The translations under genes were made by a program, and so were the position numbers. Positions 9,690 to 21,494 of a DNA stretch of 64,000 nt are shown here, piece after piece. A model generated the notes under the pieces. The model searched no databases and was not told the DNA's origin. It saw only the letters and a program-made list of their open reading frames with translations. This DNA is from Sorghum bicolor (taxonomy: Eukaryota; Streptophyta; Magnoliopsida; Poales; Poaceae): the NCBI RefSeq assembly GCF_000003195.3, contig NC_012870.2, forward strand, positions 19,708,501-19,772,500, read 5' to 3'. How positions within the stretch are numbered: position 1 is the stretch's first letter; every line of letters starts with the position of its first letter.

Positions 9690-12600
9690 ATGCCTGTGCT
9701 CAACGAGGATGGAGGAGCCGGCGCCGCCGACGATTCCGGCAGGCAACGGTGCTCGTGCCTGCCGGCGTTCTGCTGCCTCTGGGGCGCCGGCTCCGCGGGT
9801 CTTCGTCCCAACAATAAGCCCGGCGCCGCGCAGGCGAAGAAGAGACGGCGCCGCAGGCTCAGGTTCAGGCTCAGGCTGTCGTCGTGGCTGGCGTGGCCGC
9901 CGTGGTTTCGGAGGAGCGGCAAGGGGGACGCGGGCGGCGGCGACGACAGCAGCGAGAAGAGGAAGAGGCAGAGGAGGTGCGGCGGGAGGCGGTTGTTGCT
10001 GCTGCTCACGACGTCGCTGCAGTTCAAGAAGGCGCTCGCGTCCGTCGTCTCCGGGGACAGCACCGCCCTACTGCCAGTGCCAGTGCCAGTGCCAGTGCCG
10101 GCCAAGGTACGTCGTCTGATCCCACCGATGGTGGACTGGAGTGGAGGTCGATTAATTGATCGCGTCATGGGCGTGATAGATCACGACTACTCTACTGTTT
10201 GCTCGATCGATGATATCGATTGTGTGCTTACTAACTACTTTACTGTCAGTAAGTTATTAGTGCTCAACTTTGACGTCGACTGGGTATATATATGATGCAT
10301 CATATATATATATCCTTTGGCGCGTAACCTGCTGTGTCACTAGTGGTGATCGAGTAGGTGGGTGGTTTAACGGGATCGATCGCGACCGCCGCGCGGCGTC
10401 GTGGCCATACATACATGGGCGCCAGCCGCTGCGTGATTGACCCACCAACGCCGTCGCCCGCCGCCGGCCTCTTTCTTTCTCTCTCTGCCGACTGCCGCGC
10501 GTCACTGTTGTCACTGTTTTCACGCGACACAAGCGCGGAATAATCTATGCCCTTCTTCAGTTCACAAATTTTTTTACCTTTAGCTACGGTAGCAATTTCG
10601 TTTGTATATGATATTTATTATCCAATTACAGAGTAATTAGGTTCAGGCAAACTGTGTAATTAGTTTTTATTTTTGTCTATATTTAATGCTCTATGCATGT
10701 GTACAAAGATTCGATGTGATAGAAAATTTTGAAAATTTTTTGGAAACTAAACAAGAAGGCCTATATAGCATTGGAGCAGAAGTAGTGATGAAACGGCAAT
10801 GGCAATAAATAGATACTGATGGATCATTTCCGTGTTCTAGCTATTCCATGCTCCATTATATTTTTCGTTTCTCCTCTCCACCAATCTATGGATCCCTTTG
10901 GCACCGCTCCTAACTCCGCTCTAGCTTCCACTTCCCATTGGTCCTGCTCCCTCACGCTCCATACTTGGAGCGGTGCCATTTGGTAAGGCTAGCTCAAATC
11001 TCTAACTAATTTCAACTAATAGCTTAAGAACAAAGGTCTAATTTGCTCTGTACAAAGCTCAAGTACTATGGAAGAGAGAGAAAAGCAAAACTCAAATTAC
11101 TCACTAACCAACCAATAAAACTTTAATTGAAGTGTTAGAATAGCATTTTCTTACCTTATCCAAGCTCCCCATCATAGTTTTTTCGACCAAAACCTCCCTC
11201 CCTCACTAGAGCAATTTTTTTTTTTGAAAAGAGGATTACCCTCTGCTTTTTACAAAGCATAGCGTATCGATACAAGCCTGTAAAACAGGTTCAACACAAA
11301 GAACACAGCCAAGATGTAAAGCCTAATCCAGCTAAGACAATCAAATCTCCACCACATCTGAGATAGCAACCACATTAGGCTTAAACATCTTCATCCAGTC
11401 CATAATCGCGATTCGGATTGCCTCCATACGCTCCCGGTCTTCCTCCTTCAGCAGTACGGCCCACTTCTGCAGATAGGATAAGGCAAGATACATGATGTCA
11501 GAGGGCGACTTTGGAAACTTTTGCTCAATTGCCATCTTGTTCCTGGTTGTCCACAAAGCCCACGAAAAACCTGCAAATGTAAACATGATCAACCTCTTCG
11601 GTAAAGGGCCTTTCACCCACATCCAAGTCTCAGTTAAAGATTTTATTGATCTCGGCATATCACCCCAGTGAAAAGCCTCCTTAAGAGAGCTCCAGCAAAA
11701 ACGGGCTAAGAAGCAACTGAAAAAGATATGATCAATTGTTTCCAAATCATCACTCAAGGAACATTTTCCACTCCCTTTCCAGCCTCGTTTACTCAAGCTC
11801 GCTCCCACTGGCAATTTGTTGTTAAACACCTGCCACAAAAAGAATTTAATCTTCAAAGAAATTTTGCACTTCCAAATGTGCCCAGCCATCCTACTAGGGA
11901 AGCCCCCAATAGACAAGAATTTGTAGAGAGATTTGGTACTATACAACCCTTTCTTATCTAACGCCCATCCCACAGAGTCTTTAATTTCAGGATCTAAAGA
12001 AATATCCCGCAAGAGGGTTAAAAGTAACCTCCAATTCTCCAACTCACTAACAGAAAGGGATCTCTTAAAGTCAACATACCAATCTCCCCCCTCCCAACAC
12101 TCTGATACTGACACATAGGGATCCCTTGCCATCTTATACAAATCATCGAACGCAATTTTTAGAGGAACATTCAAAAGCCAACAGTCCTGCCAAAACCTAC
12201 AGTTGTCTCCATTTCCCACTTTGAAAATAGCCCCCCAATTAAAAAGATGTTTGATTTTGTGCAAGCCTTGCCAAAATTGAGAGCTCCCTTTAGTTTTTGA
12301 TGCAAAGAAAGAGCATCCATCAAGATATTTAGCCCTTAGGATCTTAAACCAGAGAGACTCCGGTTCCTGAAGGATTCTCCAAATCCATTTTACTAGCAAA
12401 CAGTCATTCATGAGCCTAGTATTGATAATACCCAGACCTCCCAAGTCTTTAGGCCTACTCACCATCTCCCATTTGGCCATATGATATTTAAATTTCTGTT
12501 CAGTACCTTGCCACAGGAAATTGGCTCTAATACTATCCATTTTCTTATGTACCCCATCATGTAACCAATAAAACCCCATGCAATATAAAGGAATACTGGA

Positions 12601-15600
12601 CAGACAGGTATTTGTAAGAATTTGCCTCCCCCTAGAAGTCAAATGTTTACCTCTCCAAGGATCTAATCTTTTAAGCATTTTCTCAGGAATAGGTGAGAAA
12701 GCTCCCATATGAAGATGCTTATCACTAATAGGAATACCCAAATACTTAAGAGGCAGCTCTCCTAAACTACAGTTTAGCATGTTGGCCATCCTTTCTTTCT
12801 CCCTTTGTTCCACTCCAAAAACATAAACTTCACTCTTATGAAAATTAATCTTTAGCCCAGTAAGCCATTCAAAACAATACAAGATGAGTTTCAGATTAAT
12901 TATAGATCTGTCCGAACCATCAATCATGATAACCGTATCATCTGCATATTGAATATGAGATATACCCCCAGGGACCAAATCACTTAGAACCCCCTTGATG
13001 TGCCCTTTGTTGATTGCCTTCTGAAGCATGACACCTAAGGCATCAGCCACAAGATTAAAAAGCAAAGGGGAAAGAGGGTCCCCCTGTCTTAAGCCTCTGT
13101 GAGTGCTAAAGAACTTACTCCTTTCCCCATTCACATTAATACAAACCTTCCCCCCCCCCCCTCACTGTGCTCATAACCCAAGTAATCCACTGGACTGGGA
13201 AACCTTTTCCCTTCATAACTTGCTCAAGGAAGTTCCAATTCACCCTGTCATAGGCTTTCTCAAAGTCAATTTTGAGCACTAAACCTTGTTTTTTGGATCT
13301 CCTAAGTTCATGCAGAACTTCATGTAGTACTAGTACTCCCTCCAGAATGTTTCTCCCTTTAATAAACCCAGTCTGATTTTCACCAATGATTTTTTGAGCC
13401 ACAGGGACTAGCCTGTTAGTTAGCAACTTAGTGAAGCATTTATAATCCACATTTAAAAGGCAAATAGGTCTGTATTGCTTTATGGTATTTGCCTCTTTCA
13501 GTTTAGGAACAAGAGTAATCACCCCAAAATTTAACCTTTTTATGTCCAAATCTCCCTTATGAAAATCTTGAAACATGGAGTAAAGGTCCTGCTTATACAC
13601 CTCCCAGCATTTTTTAAAGAAACCTGGCCCAAAACCGTTTGGTCCAGGTGCTGAATTCTCCTTCAGACTCATAATCACCTGCTTAACTTCCTCAAACTCG
13701 AAATCTTTCACTAGATCTCTTTTCATATTCTCAGACAACTTGTAACATTCAGGCCAAAAATTTCCTCCCAAAACCAATCCACTCTCTTCATTGGGGCCAA
13801 AAAGCTTCTTGTAAAACTCAACAATGTGAACAATAATCTCTTGCTGACCTCTAATCTCCCCATCATCTGAGGTCATAATAGTAATAGTATTTTTCCTACG
13901 CCTCCCATTGGCAAACTGATGATAGAAATGAGAATTAGTATCTCCCTGAAGCACCCATTTAGTCCCAGCTCTCTGTTTCCAGTACAAATTTTCACTAATA
14001 GCTATCTTTTCCAACTTATCCTCTAAATCTATTCTTTCCTCCCACTCTAAGATAGATAGAAGCCTAGTTTCAGCTATGGAATCTAAATCCTGAATCCTTT
14101 TAGTCAGATCAGTTTTAACATTTCTTTGGTCCCCCATCGACTTAAGGTTCCAGCCTCTTAGATACTTCCTCAAATTCTGCATACATCCATGCCAGATATC
14201 CAGAGAGTAGCTCGCTCCTTTATTGTCCATTTTAAATTGAAGCCATTTATCTTGAATCACTTGGTAAAAGTTCTCTCCCTGAAACCATGCATCTTCAAAA
14301 AAGAAGTATCTAGGTCGGAGCTGACCATTCTCCCCAGAATTTAAAATGATTGGACAATGATCTGAGCCAATCCTAGCTTTCGTCCAAGCAAAACAAGTAG
14401 GGAACTTAGATTCCCACTCTTCCGAAGCAAGAACTCTATCCAGTTTTACCATAATTGGATTTTTCTGTTTATTAGACCATGTAAACCGAGATCCACTAAT
14501 AAAAATCTCCCTCAATTGGAATTCGCTGATAAAACCATTGAAAAGATCCATTAGTTTTTGCTCCCCCTGACCTTGGTTCCTATCTCCATTACACCTAATC
14601 AAGTTGAAATCACCGCCCATAAGGATAGGTAAAGTCTCCCTTCTACAAAAGGAGGAAAGATCCTGAATAAAACCAGGGGATTGCACATGCTGTGCAGAAC
14701 CATACACATTCACTATCCAGTATCTGACATTAGTAACTCTATGTCTTACCAGGATAGATATGAAACAATCCTCCAGGACAGTTTCCTCTATTTCCAAAAT
14801 ATCTGTCTTAACCCCTGTCAACAAGCCCCCTGAGTGCCCCTTGGCAGGGATCCAGCTCCACACAAAATCTTTATTGCCAGCCATCTCTTTCAACTCCCAA
14901 TCAACAAAGTCACTCTTGATAGTCTCTTGTAAAGCAACAGCATCTAAATCCTCCTGAATCACATGATTTTTCACCAAGGATCTCCTGTAAGACTTCCCTA
15001 AACCCCTAACATTCCAAAACATAACTTTCATGATATACCTTCACCCATAGCTCCCCCCCTTTCTGGCTCACTAATATTACCATCCTCCCCACCCACATAG
15101 GTATTAGTGTCAATATTTCTATGACTATTTAGTATTACCCCTAGGGAAAGATCCTGTAACTCGTCATCATTTCGAGGAGCAGTTTTATCTTTCTGTTTTT
15201 CTAAGTAAGCTTTATATTGTGCTTCAGCAATAGCAGCCCGAGCTAATTCTTCTGCTCTGAAAGCCCCTATTTGATCATCTATATTATCGCACTCAATATC
15301 TAAATCTAACATAACAGAATGTATGTCGCCAGAAGATAATGTATGTCACTAGAGCAATTTTTAGGAGGTGCCTTAGGCCTCCCAACCTTATCTCCTCGGG
15401 TTGGAGTGAGTGACCCGAGGAGGAAGAAGGCTACAGTCATATATACAGCCGCGATTTGTAAGGACGGCGAATCACCAGTCGCCCTTTAGAAATTAGTTTG
15501 TAAGGGCGCCTGGATCACCATCCACCCTTACAAATCCCACGGTAAGGGCGGCTCGTGTTACCAGCCGCCCTTACTGTGAGATTTGTAAGGGCGGCTAGTG

Positions 15601-18600
15601 ATCACGAAGCCTAGTGTTGATGAAAAACCCACTGGCGGTTGCATCACCAGCTGTCCTTACAGTGGAAGTCCTACAAACCATTTTTCACGTAGTGGCTCCT
15701 ACAGTAGCTCCAGGAGTAGATTCACGGGGCGTGGGCTGCCCGGGCTGCAGCCCCCCTTGATTTATGCCTTTGAGTCAATGGTACTTAACCTCAAATTACT
15801 ATTACTCTCTAGCTCTAGCCCTAAACTTTCACTATTTAGCCACCTTTTTTATCCCAATCCTAGATCCGCCCAGCTCCAACTCCTAACCACGGAGAGGATA
15901 AGGAATGCACCAGTAGATGGACGTGAGAAAGAGCACAATGCAGAGAAAAAGGAGAGCCATGACAATGGCGGAGAAGGTGATTAATATTGGGTTTTAGTGT
16001 TTTACTTCAGCCTCGCGGGTTCACCTATTGATAGTGATGGGCGATGGAAACGGCTAGGGGCGGGCAACGCATCGGAAAGTCAAGTTCTTCGTCGACTGTC
16101 CAATAGATAGAGAGAGACCTTAATCCACGAATACTCTGATTTAAGCTACGTCCGTACTCTTAAATTGCCGCTAAGCAGCCATAGAATTAATTATGTATGT
16201 ACGCGGCCAGACCAGGTTTTTCAATTCAAGCTTTTTCTTGGGCGACAGCAGCAAGCAACGCAATACTAAAATTGTTCTGGTTAGAATTAATCATGCATGC
16301 ATGTCATTTTCACGCCATGATGCTTGGCCGCCGTTCGTGGCGCGCGACCAAACTACCGGACCAAGCATTCTCTGTTGTAAAGCATCTCGTTCTTGCCTGG
16401 GGCCTGCCCCTTTAGAAGTTTGGCAAGGGAAAGTCAACTAGTTTAATCTGCAGATGCAGTGCTTCCCTTCTTCTTCAAGTTCGCTAGCTAGCTATCTATA
16501 AGGTTGTCCATACCACTAGTACTAGTAGTATATACTCCTCCGTCCATAAAAGCTGCAATTTCGAGAGTTGTTCTAAGTCAAACTTCTAAAACTTTAACCA
16601 AATTTATAGAAAAAATATTGAAATTTATAGTACCAAATTAATATCATTAGATTTATCATAAAATATATTTCATAAGATACTCATTTGATATCATAGTTAT
16701 TGATGTTTTTTTTTCTATAAAGTTGGTCAAAGTTAAAAAAATTTGACTGACACGGATTCTAGAAGTTAAAGCTTTCAGGGACAAAAGAAGTAGCATATCA
16801 GGGCACTCCCAATGTTAGAAACTACATATAATTTGTATACATATTAATTTCTATAGACACTATGTATAGAAACTATGCTACCAATAGATAGTTTCTACTC
16901 CCTCCGTCCCAAAATAAGTGTCGTTTGCGCTTTCCAAAAAATAACTTTAACTAAATACATAGTAAAAAATATTAATATTTATAGTACATAATTAGTATCA
17001 TTGAAAAGATCTTTAAGTCTAGTTTTTTAACAAATTTATTTCAAGACACAAATATTGCACATATTTTCTACAAATCGAGTCAAACTTGTGGCACGAAAAC
17101 CTAAAACGACACTCTTTTTAGGACGGAGGGAGTATACAATAATTTTTTATCCAATCACATTCATTCTCTCTATTCTCAACCAATCATATCACTTCATTTC
17201 TTGGATCTCGTGTAGACATGGTTTCTAACTTAGACACATTTTTTTATGATTTTTGCTCTCTCTCTTCAATAACTACCTTGTCACATCAGCGAAATGCTTA
17301 GGTGACACCATAATTAATGTATATAGAAATTATGATAGTTTCTGTGTTGAGAGTGCTCTTATTAATCGATAACCTCTCCAATGATCTAATTATAACATAT
17401 TATTATAGACTGACTACTATACTATAGCTATTACAATAGCTTTTACTCTGTTTGTCATGTAGTATTAAGCTAATAATGGCCTGTTTGGTTTCCAGCGGTA
17501 AAGTTTATCGTCCGTCACATCGAATGTTTAGATATATGTATGAAGTACTAAATGTAGATTATTTATGAAACTAAAAATATGGCTAGAGTGTAATTTGTGA
17601 GATGAATTTTTTAAACCTAATTAGTCCATGATTGGACACTAATTGTCAAATAAAATAAAAATACTATAGCACTTGTTAAACTTTAACAACCCCAACCAAA
17701 CACCCCCTAAAATCTGTCGTTGATCTCTTGTAGTAGCTGGTTATGACTGCCATATTAGTACTTCTATATCGATTTAGGGCTTGTTTAGATGCAAAAACTT
17801 TTTGAATTTTGGCACTGTAGCACTTTCGTTTTTATTTGACAAACATTGTCCAATTATGGAGTAACTAGGCTTAAAAGATTCGTCTCGCAATTTACAGACA
17901 AACTGCGTAATTAGTTTTTATTTTTATCTATATTTAATACTCCATGCATGTGTCGCAAGATTCGATGTGATGTGAAATCTTGTAAAGTTTTGGGTTTTTG
18001 AGTGCATCTAAACAAGGCCTTAGCTTTGAGATTTTGCACATAGATGTGTCTAATCTACTAGCAATGGTACAAGCGGGTGTGGGCTCTGTGGCTGTACGAA
18101 GGGGTTTGACACTCGCTGACGTCATTGCATTTACACCATTAGAGCACTCTTAAAAATTATTATAGTTTTTAGAAACCGGATCTAAGTTATAAACCATTTA
18201 CATTAGATCCAAGACATAAAGTGATATGATTGGTTGAAAATAGAGAGAATAAATATGATTGAATAAAAATTATTCTGTAGAAACCCTCCATTGAGACTAT
18301 AGTTTTTGGACGCGGATTGAGTGACTTTCCTTCGTCAAGTCACGACGTAACTTTCGTTTCATCCTGTGCGTCCAACACCGATCCAAGGGCTTTTATCTAT
18401 TCAAAGCAAAAACAACATCACGTGCGGGAGGCAAGCCGGAGCAGAGAAGGGAGCAGAAGCATTCGCCGCCGCACGGCAAGGCGCAGGAGCACTGGGACGG
18501 CGGAGGACCGAGGACGACAGGGCAGGACGCCTCAACTCCTTTGTGCAGCGGGCTGCCGCTGCTGCTCGGCACAACACGCGAGAAACTACAGCGATGAGAG

Positions 18601-20906
18601 GACGCAGGCAAGAGCATAGGGCCGTCGGCGAGCTCGCACCCAGCACGACCGATGTAGAAGGCGGCATGACAAACAAGAGGCCGACGCGGAGAGCTTGGGG
18701 TCAGCTTTGCCGAGTGTGCGCAGAGAGCTGCTGGCACAGAGGGCGGCGCGATGTGCTCTCGGCCAGCACCGCGAGTGTGTGCAAAACTGGGGCGGAGCGC
18801 CGTGGAGGGCGGTGCGACAACCGACGAGTGCAGCAAGCGAGTGCAGCAGACTGTGCGGAGGCCAGCGCGGAGAGTGACGAGGCGAGCTCGCTGCCCTCGC
18901 TCCCAGCGCGGGGAGCGTGCGAGGCCGAGGTGGAGGGCGGCACGACAATAGAGCGGTCGACAAGGATACTGACACGGCGAGCTTGCGACCGGCATGCGCA
19001 GAGTGCGGCCGGGACAGAGGGCGGCGCGGTGAGCTCACGGCCAGCACCGCAGGTGTGCGCGGCCGGGGCGTAGGGCGGCGTGACGAGAGGCGGCCAACAC
19101 GATCTCGGTGAGCCGTGAGCGCGTAGGATACGGACTCAACCGCGCACGCCGCCACCGCCCATCAGCGTGCGATATTGAATGACATGGCAAGGGCCAGCAC
19201 GGTCCAAACGGAGATGTCCTGACTCATGAGGGGGGATTTCATTGCAGAGACAGCAGGCGCTGCTCCGGCTCCCGCGGTTGGGAGGAGCAGCAGCCTTGCT
19301 CCACCGGCAGCTCGTCCGCATGCGACCAGAAAGTTGAGCGCGAAGATGGCCAGGTTGAAGCAGCTCGCCCACATGCGACCAGAAAGTTGAGCGAGAAGAA
19401 AGTTTAGCGAGAAGATGGCCAGGTTGAAGAACACCGTGGCTGAGAAGACGATGGAGACGGCGACAACGACCGGACAGAGATGTTGAGTGGCGGCGGCAAC
19501 GAGCTGCTCCGCGTGCAGCAGCATGGGCGCATGGCGGAGCCGGTGCAGAGTGCAAGGAAGAGAATGGGGAGCGGAGATCTTGTCCCAGAGCCGACTGACG
19601 CTTCTCCAGCAGCATCAGTTGGGGCGGTTAGGAGAACTCCTCCGTACTAGCTCCTGTGCCTCCATGGACGACTCTTCCCTTCGCTTCCCTTCACAATAGA
19701 AATAGAGATTATATACCTGGATTGCTTGCAAGCATTGTGAACCATTGGATCTCTCTTGAATGGTGGATTTACAAGCGAAAGTTACGTCGTGACTTCCTTG
19801 AACAACGTTACTGAATCCGCGTCTATAGTTTTTATATATAGTATCTATAAAAATTAATAAGTATAAAAACTATATATAGTTTCTAACATTGAGACTGCCC
19901 GTAGGCAGCAAAGCAACCACACAACTAGTGCTTTACACCCACCGTCTTGTATCAGAGGTCGTTATGGGATGCATATATGTTAAATTTTCTCAACTTTAAT
20001 TAGATTTGTAGAAAATATTTGCAACACTTATATCCCCAAATAAGTTTATTATGAAAAGTATATTTAATGATCTATCTAATGATACTAAAATGTATTATAG
20101 ATATTAATATTTTTTTATATATAGTTGATGAAAGTTAAAAAAAATTGACTTCTCAAGAATGACTTATATTTGGGACACACAATTCAGTGGATGCATCAAT
20201 ATATTCTCTAACGGTCCATGCCATCGCTTAAACACTCATTGCCATCATGCCATGGCGCACTCCGCAGATGAGCAGTTACGGCGACGCCAAGAAGCAAAGC
20301 CGCAACCGCAGGCCACGGCGGCCAACGGTAGACGACGACGCGGCGAGCGGCAGCCGACAACCACCGCAAGCCTCGAACACTGCTGCGACTGCGAGCACCG
20401 GATGTACCACGGCGCATGCTCGTTCTCGGCCGGAGACGACGACGAGCCACCAGGCGCCGAGCCCTAGACCAACCGACGGGCCCGCCGCTGGTGCCAGCCG
20501 CACCTGGCGAGCGCCGTCGTCGAGGCGCCAGCGCCACTCGCTTCGTCAGCCCGGCGACTGCTCCAGCAGCGGCGGCCTGTGGACGGCGGCGACGACGCTG
20601 GGCGTGATCGTGCTCCTCGGCCGCGTCGCCGCCGTGTTCTTCCTATGCTCGTGCCTGTACGGCGCGCGCTTCGTCCGGTCCTGGGCTGCCGGTGCCAGCG
20701 CCAAGGCCCAGCTGAGCAGCGGCGGCGTCGCTGGCGTTACCGTCGGTACTAGTAGCCGGCGCTTCCGTCACCCGGTGGGGGTGGCCGCGGGCGACAAGGC
20801 CGTGGCGGAGCTGTGCGCCACGGAGGAGGAGTGCAAGAAGAAGGTGGTCATGGCAGGGTTGCTCGACAGGGCCGGCAAGACACCATCGTCGCGCTTTGGT
20901 AGGTGA
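9690..20906 (+). CDS. At5g23160-like predicted membrane protein, two exons with a giant intron
   Basis: Proposed exons are 9690-10106 (139 codons, ending at the strong donor AAG/GTACGT) and 20268-20906 (after acceptor CCGCAG, phase 0), giving 351 residues. Exon 1 has a cysteine-rich start (CSCLPAFCCLW), an arginine/lysine-rich stretch and a PVPVPVPVPAK tract from a CAGTGC repeat. Exon 2 has a low-complexity basic region, one transmembrane segment (residues about 243-270, containing GVIVLLGRVAAVFFL) and a charged tail with EECKKKVVMAGLLDR. This order, with GR inside the membrane segment and a KK-V-GLL tail, resembles plant proteins annotated like At5g23160, whose function is unknown to me. The 10.1-kb intron is packed with transposons. 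The joining of the exons is inferred from phase and family architecture, and exon 2 alone is the stronger call. Confidence 0.6.
10560..10761. mobile_element. 5'-eroded Tourist-type MITE
   Basis: The right end (ggaaactaaacaagaaggcc) and interior words such as ttcgatgtgat and atgcatgtg match the abundant family in this window whose intact copies begin GGCCTTGTTTAGTT. The left terminus is degraded. Confidence 0.6.
11203..11219. repeat. Target-site duplication, left copy
   Basis: TCACTAGAGCAATTTTT is repeated exactly at 15346-15362 and brackets the LINE. The last bases run into the T tract, which is the LINE poly(A) on the opposite strand. Confidence 0.9.
11341..15031 (-). pseudogene. LINE ORF2: endonuclease, reverse transcriptase, zinc-binding domain; one frameshift
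   Basis: ORF2 starts at 15031 with an APE-type endonuclease (MFWNVRGLGK, then GGDFNLIR, then GSDHCP). It continues into reverse transcriptase motifs (NSAPGPNGFG, PICLLNVDYK, KIDFEKAYDRVNW). The frame breaks at a run of 12 C (12 G in sense) at 13150-13161. The rest, 11341-13134, resumes with LRQGDPLSPLLFNLVAD, the catalytic QYADDT, KYLGIPI and a C-terminal zf-RVT segment. This single length change in a homopolymer is the only disabling lesion I see, and it could be natural or a sequencing error. Confidence 0.93.
15028..15312 (-). pseudogene. LINE ORF1 C-terminal remnant
   Basis: This frame of up to 94 residues is acidic and charged, without the zinc knuckle expected of ORF1. The 5' part was lost by truncation at 15345. 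Its stop overlaps the ORF2 ATG by four bases (ATGA), the arrangement used for stop-restart translation in many LINEs. Confidence 0.65.
15346..15362. repeat. Target-site duplication, right copy
   Basis: Exact copy of 11203-11219 at the 5' junction of the LINE. Confidence 0.9.
15440..15694 (-). mobile_element. Second CACTA transposon terminal fragment
   Basis: The edge at 15694 reads CACTACGTGAAAAATGG on the minus strand. Inward lie repeated words of the type taagggcggct with their inverse agccgccctta, the usual CACTA subterminal array. The terminus differs from that at 9105, so it belongs to another family. The other end was not found in the window. Confidence 0.7.
15700..16530. other. Intron sequence without recognisable element
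   Basis: Inside the giant intron. A frame at 15598-15984 and two overlapping frames at 16193-16441 have no recognisable domain and no splice context that I could defend. Confidence 0.4.
16533..16793. mobile_element. Stowaway-like MITE
   Basis: Inverted ends of the type tactcctccgtcc and gggacaaaagaagta enclose an AT-rich body whose halves are complementary (ctaagtcaaacttc against gaagttaaag-type words). Confidence 0.6.
16801..17358. mobile_element. MITE with terminus GGGCACTCCCAA, interrupted by a second MITE
   Basis: The left end GGGCACTCCCAATGTTAGAAAC is mirrored by the right end gtttctgtgttgagagtgctc. Removing the nested element at 16898-17132 restores a short AT-rich MITE. The same family recurs at 18142-19900. 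Confidence 0.65.
16898..17132. mobile_element. Stowaway MITE nested in another MITE
   Basis: TIRs CTCCCTCCGTCCC and GGACGGAGGGAG are flanked by TA on both sides (16896-16897 and 17133-17134), the Stowaway/mariner signature. Confidence 0.85.
17478..17709. mobile_element. MITE beginning GGCCTGTTTGGTTTCC
   Basis: The termini ggcctgtttggtt and aaccaaacaccccc are inverted. Interior words such as cacatcgaatgttta are shared with the GGCCTTGTTTAGTT family. Confidence 0.55.
17777..18019. mobile_element. Tourist MITE with TTA target duplication
   Basis: The element begins gggcttgtttagat, ends ctaaacaaggcc and is flanked by TTA on both sides (17774-17776 and 18020-18022), the 3-bp duplication expected for PIF/Harbinger elements. 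Confidence 0.8.
18142..19900. mobile_element. MITE split by a Mutator-like element
   Basis: The outer ends (gagcactctt and ttctaacattgagactgccc) match the family at 16801-17358. The MITE halves are 18142-18307 and 19825-19900, with the Mutator-like insertion between them. Confidence 0.6.
18308..19824. mobile_element. Mutator-like element (possible Pack-MULE) with 9-bp target duplication
   Basis: Inverted ends of about 50 bases pair GGACGCGGATT and AAGTCACGACGTAACTTTCG at the left with their complements at the right. The direct repeat ATAGTTTTT (18299-18307 and 19825-19833) flanks it exactly, which is the Mutator signature. The 1.4-kb interior is strongly GC-rich against AT-rich flanks, lacks a transposase and has long but mutually overlapping frames on both strands. 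A hydrophobic minus-strand frame at 19162-19524 contains an internal duplication (FNLAIFSLNFL, then FNLAIFALNFL). Captured host sequence is the likely explanation, but I cannot name a donor. Confidence 0.8.
19975..20170. repeat. Degenerate Stowaway-like MITE just before exon 2
   Basis: The words ctcaactttaattaga and gatgaaagttaaaaaaa are inverted copies around an AT-rich centre, ending about 100 bases before the proposed acceptor at 20267. Confidence 0.4.
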
Positions 20907-21494
20907 TCAGATCACAAGAGGACGCTCTGTAAATGATGCCATTTAGTTAGGCTTTGAACGGACAACGTGGTGTGCTTGTGATGAACTGGTGATCATAGGC
21001 TGGTAGCAGAGTGTTTTGCTTTTATGTTTTCCTGTGGTGAAATTGGCAATTTGACATGAAGAGCTGTGTACACGATTGGATGTTGCTCAGTCGGCCCAAT
21101 TTGGCTGGCATGGGATTGTGAGGTCGACATTTTGTGATTTCTGGGCACGGGTTTTGGGGTGGAATTTTTCACCATACGTCATATATGACACGTGGGTCCA
21201 AATCGTAGCAATGCAAAATGTTTTGCTTGTCCTATCAAATGAACCGTAGTTTGTATAAGCTTTGAGAAGACAGAAAAGCTCTTATGCCGCTCCCAATATC
21301 TGTAGAGCTCTAGCTTGAACCCAAGTGTCCAGATATTGCTGCTAAGGCAATGAAACACTATACCACTGTACCAGCAAGTACTTTAACGCGATCCTATAGT
21401 CACTTATCACATCGAGTCTCATAAACATCTTCAACACAAATCACATTGGGAGCTGAGGGAGATAATACCCTCCCACATTAATCAGTGTTGCCCA

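Larger units (their letters stand above)
11220..15345 (-). mobile_element. LINE (non-LTR retrotransposon), recent, 5'-truncated in ORF1
   Basis: A minus-strand L1-type LINE of about 4.1 kb with a poly(A) tail seen as a T run at about 11215-11225. It is flanked by a perfect 17-bp target-site duplication, so insertion was recent. It retains the last part of ORF1 and nearly all of ORF2, which are annotated separately. It sits in the giant intron of the At5g23160-like gene, antisense to it. Confidence 0.93.

Noticed and set aside
18366..19073. Long plus-strand arginine/alanine-rich frame
   Set aside because: It lies inside the GC-rich Mutator-like element, has no domain, and equally long frames overlap it on the other strand.
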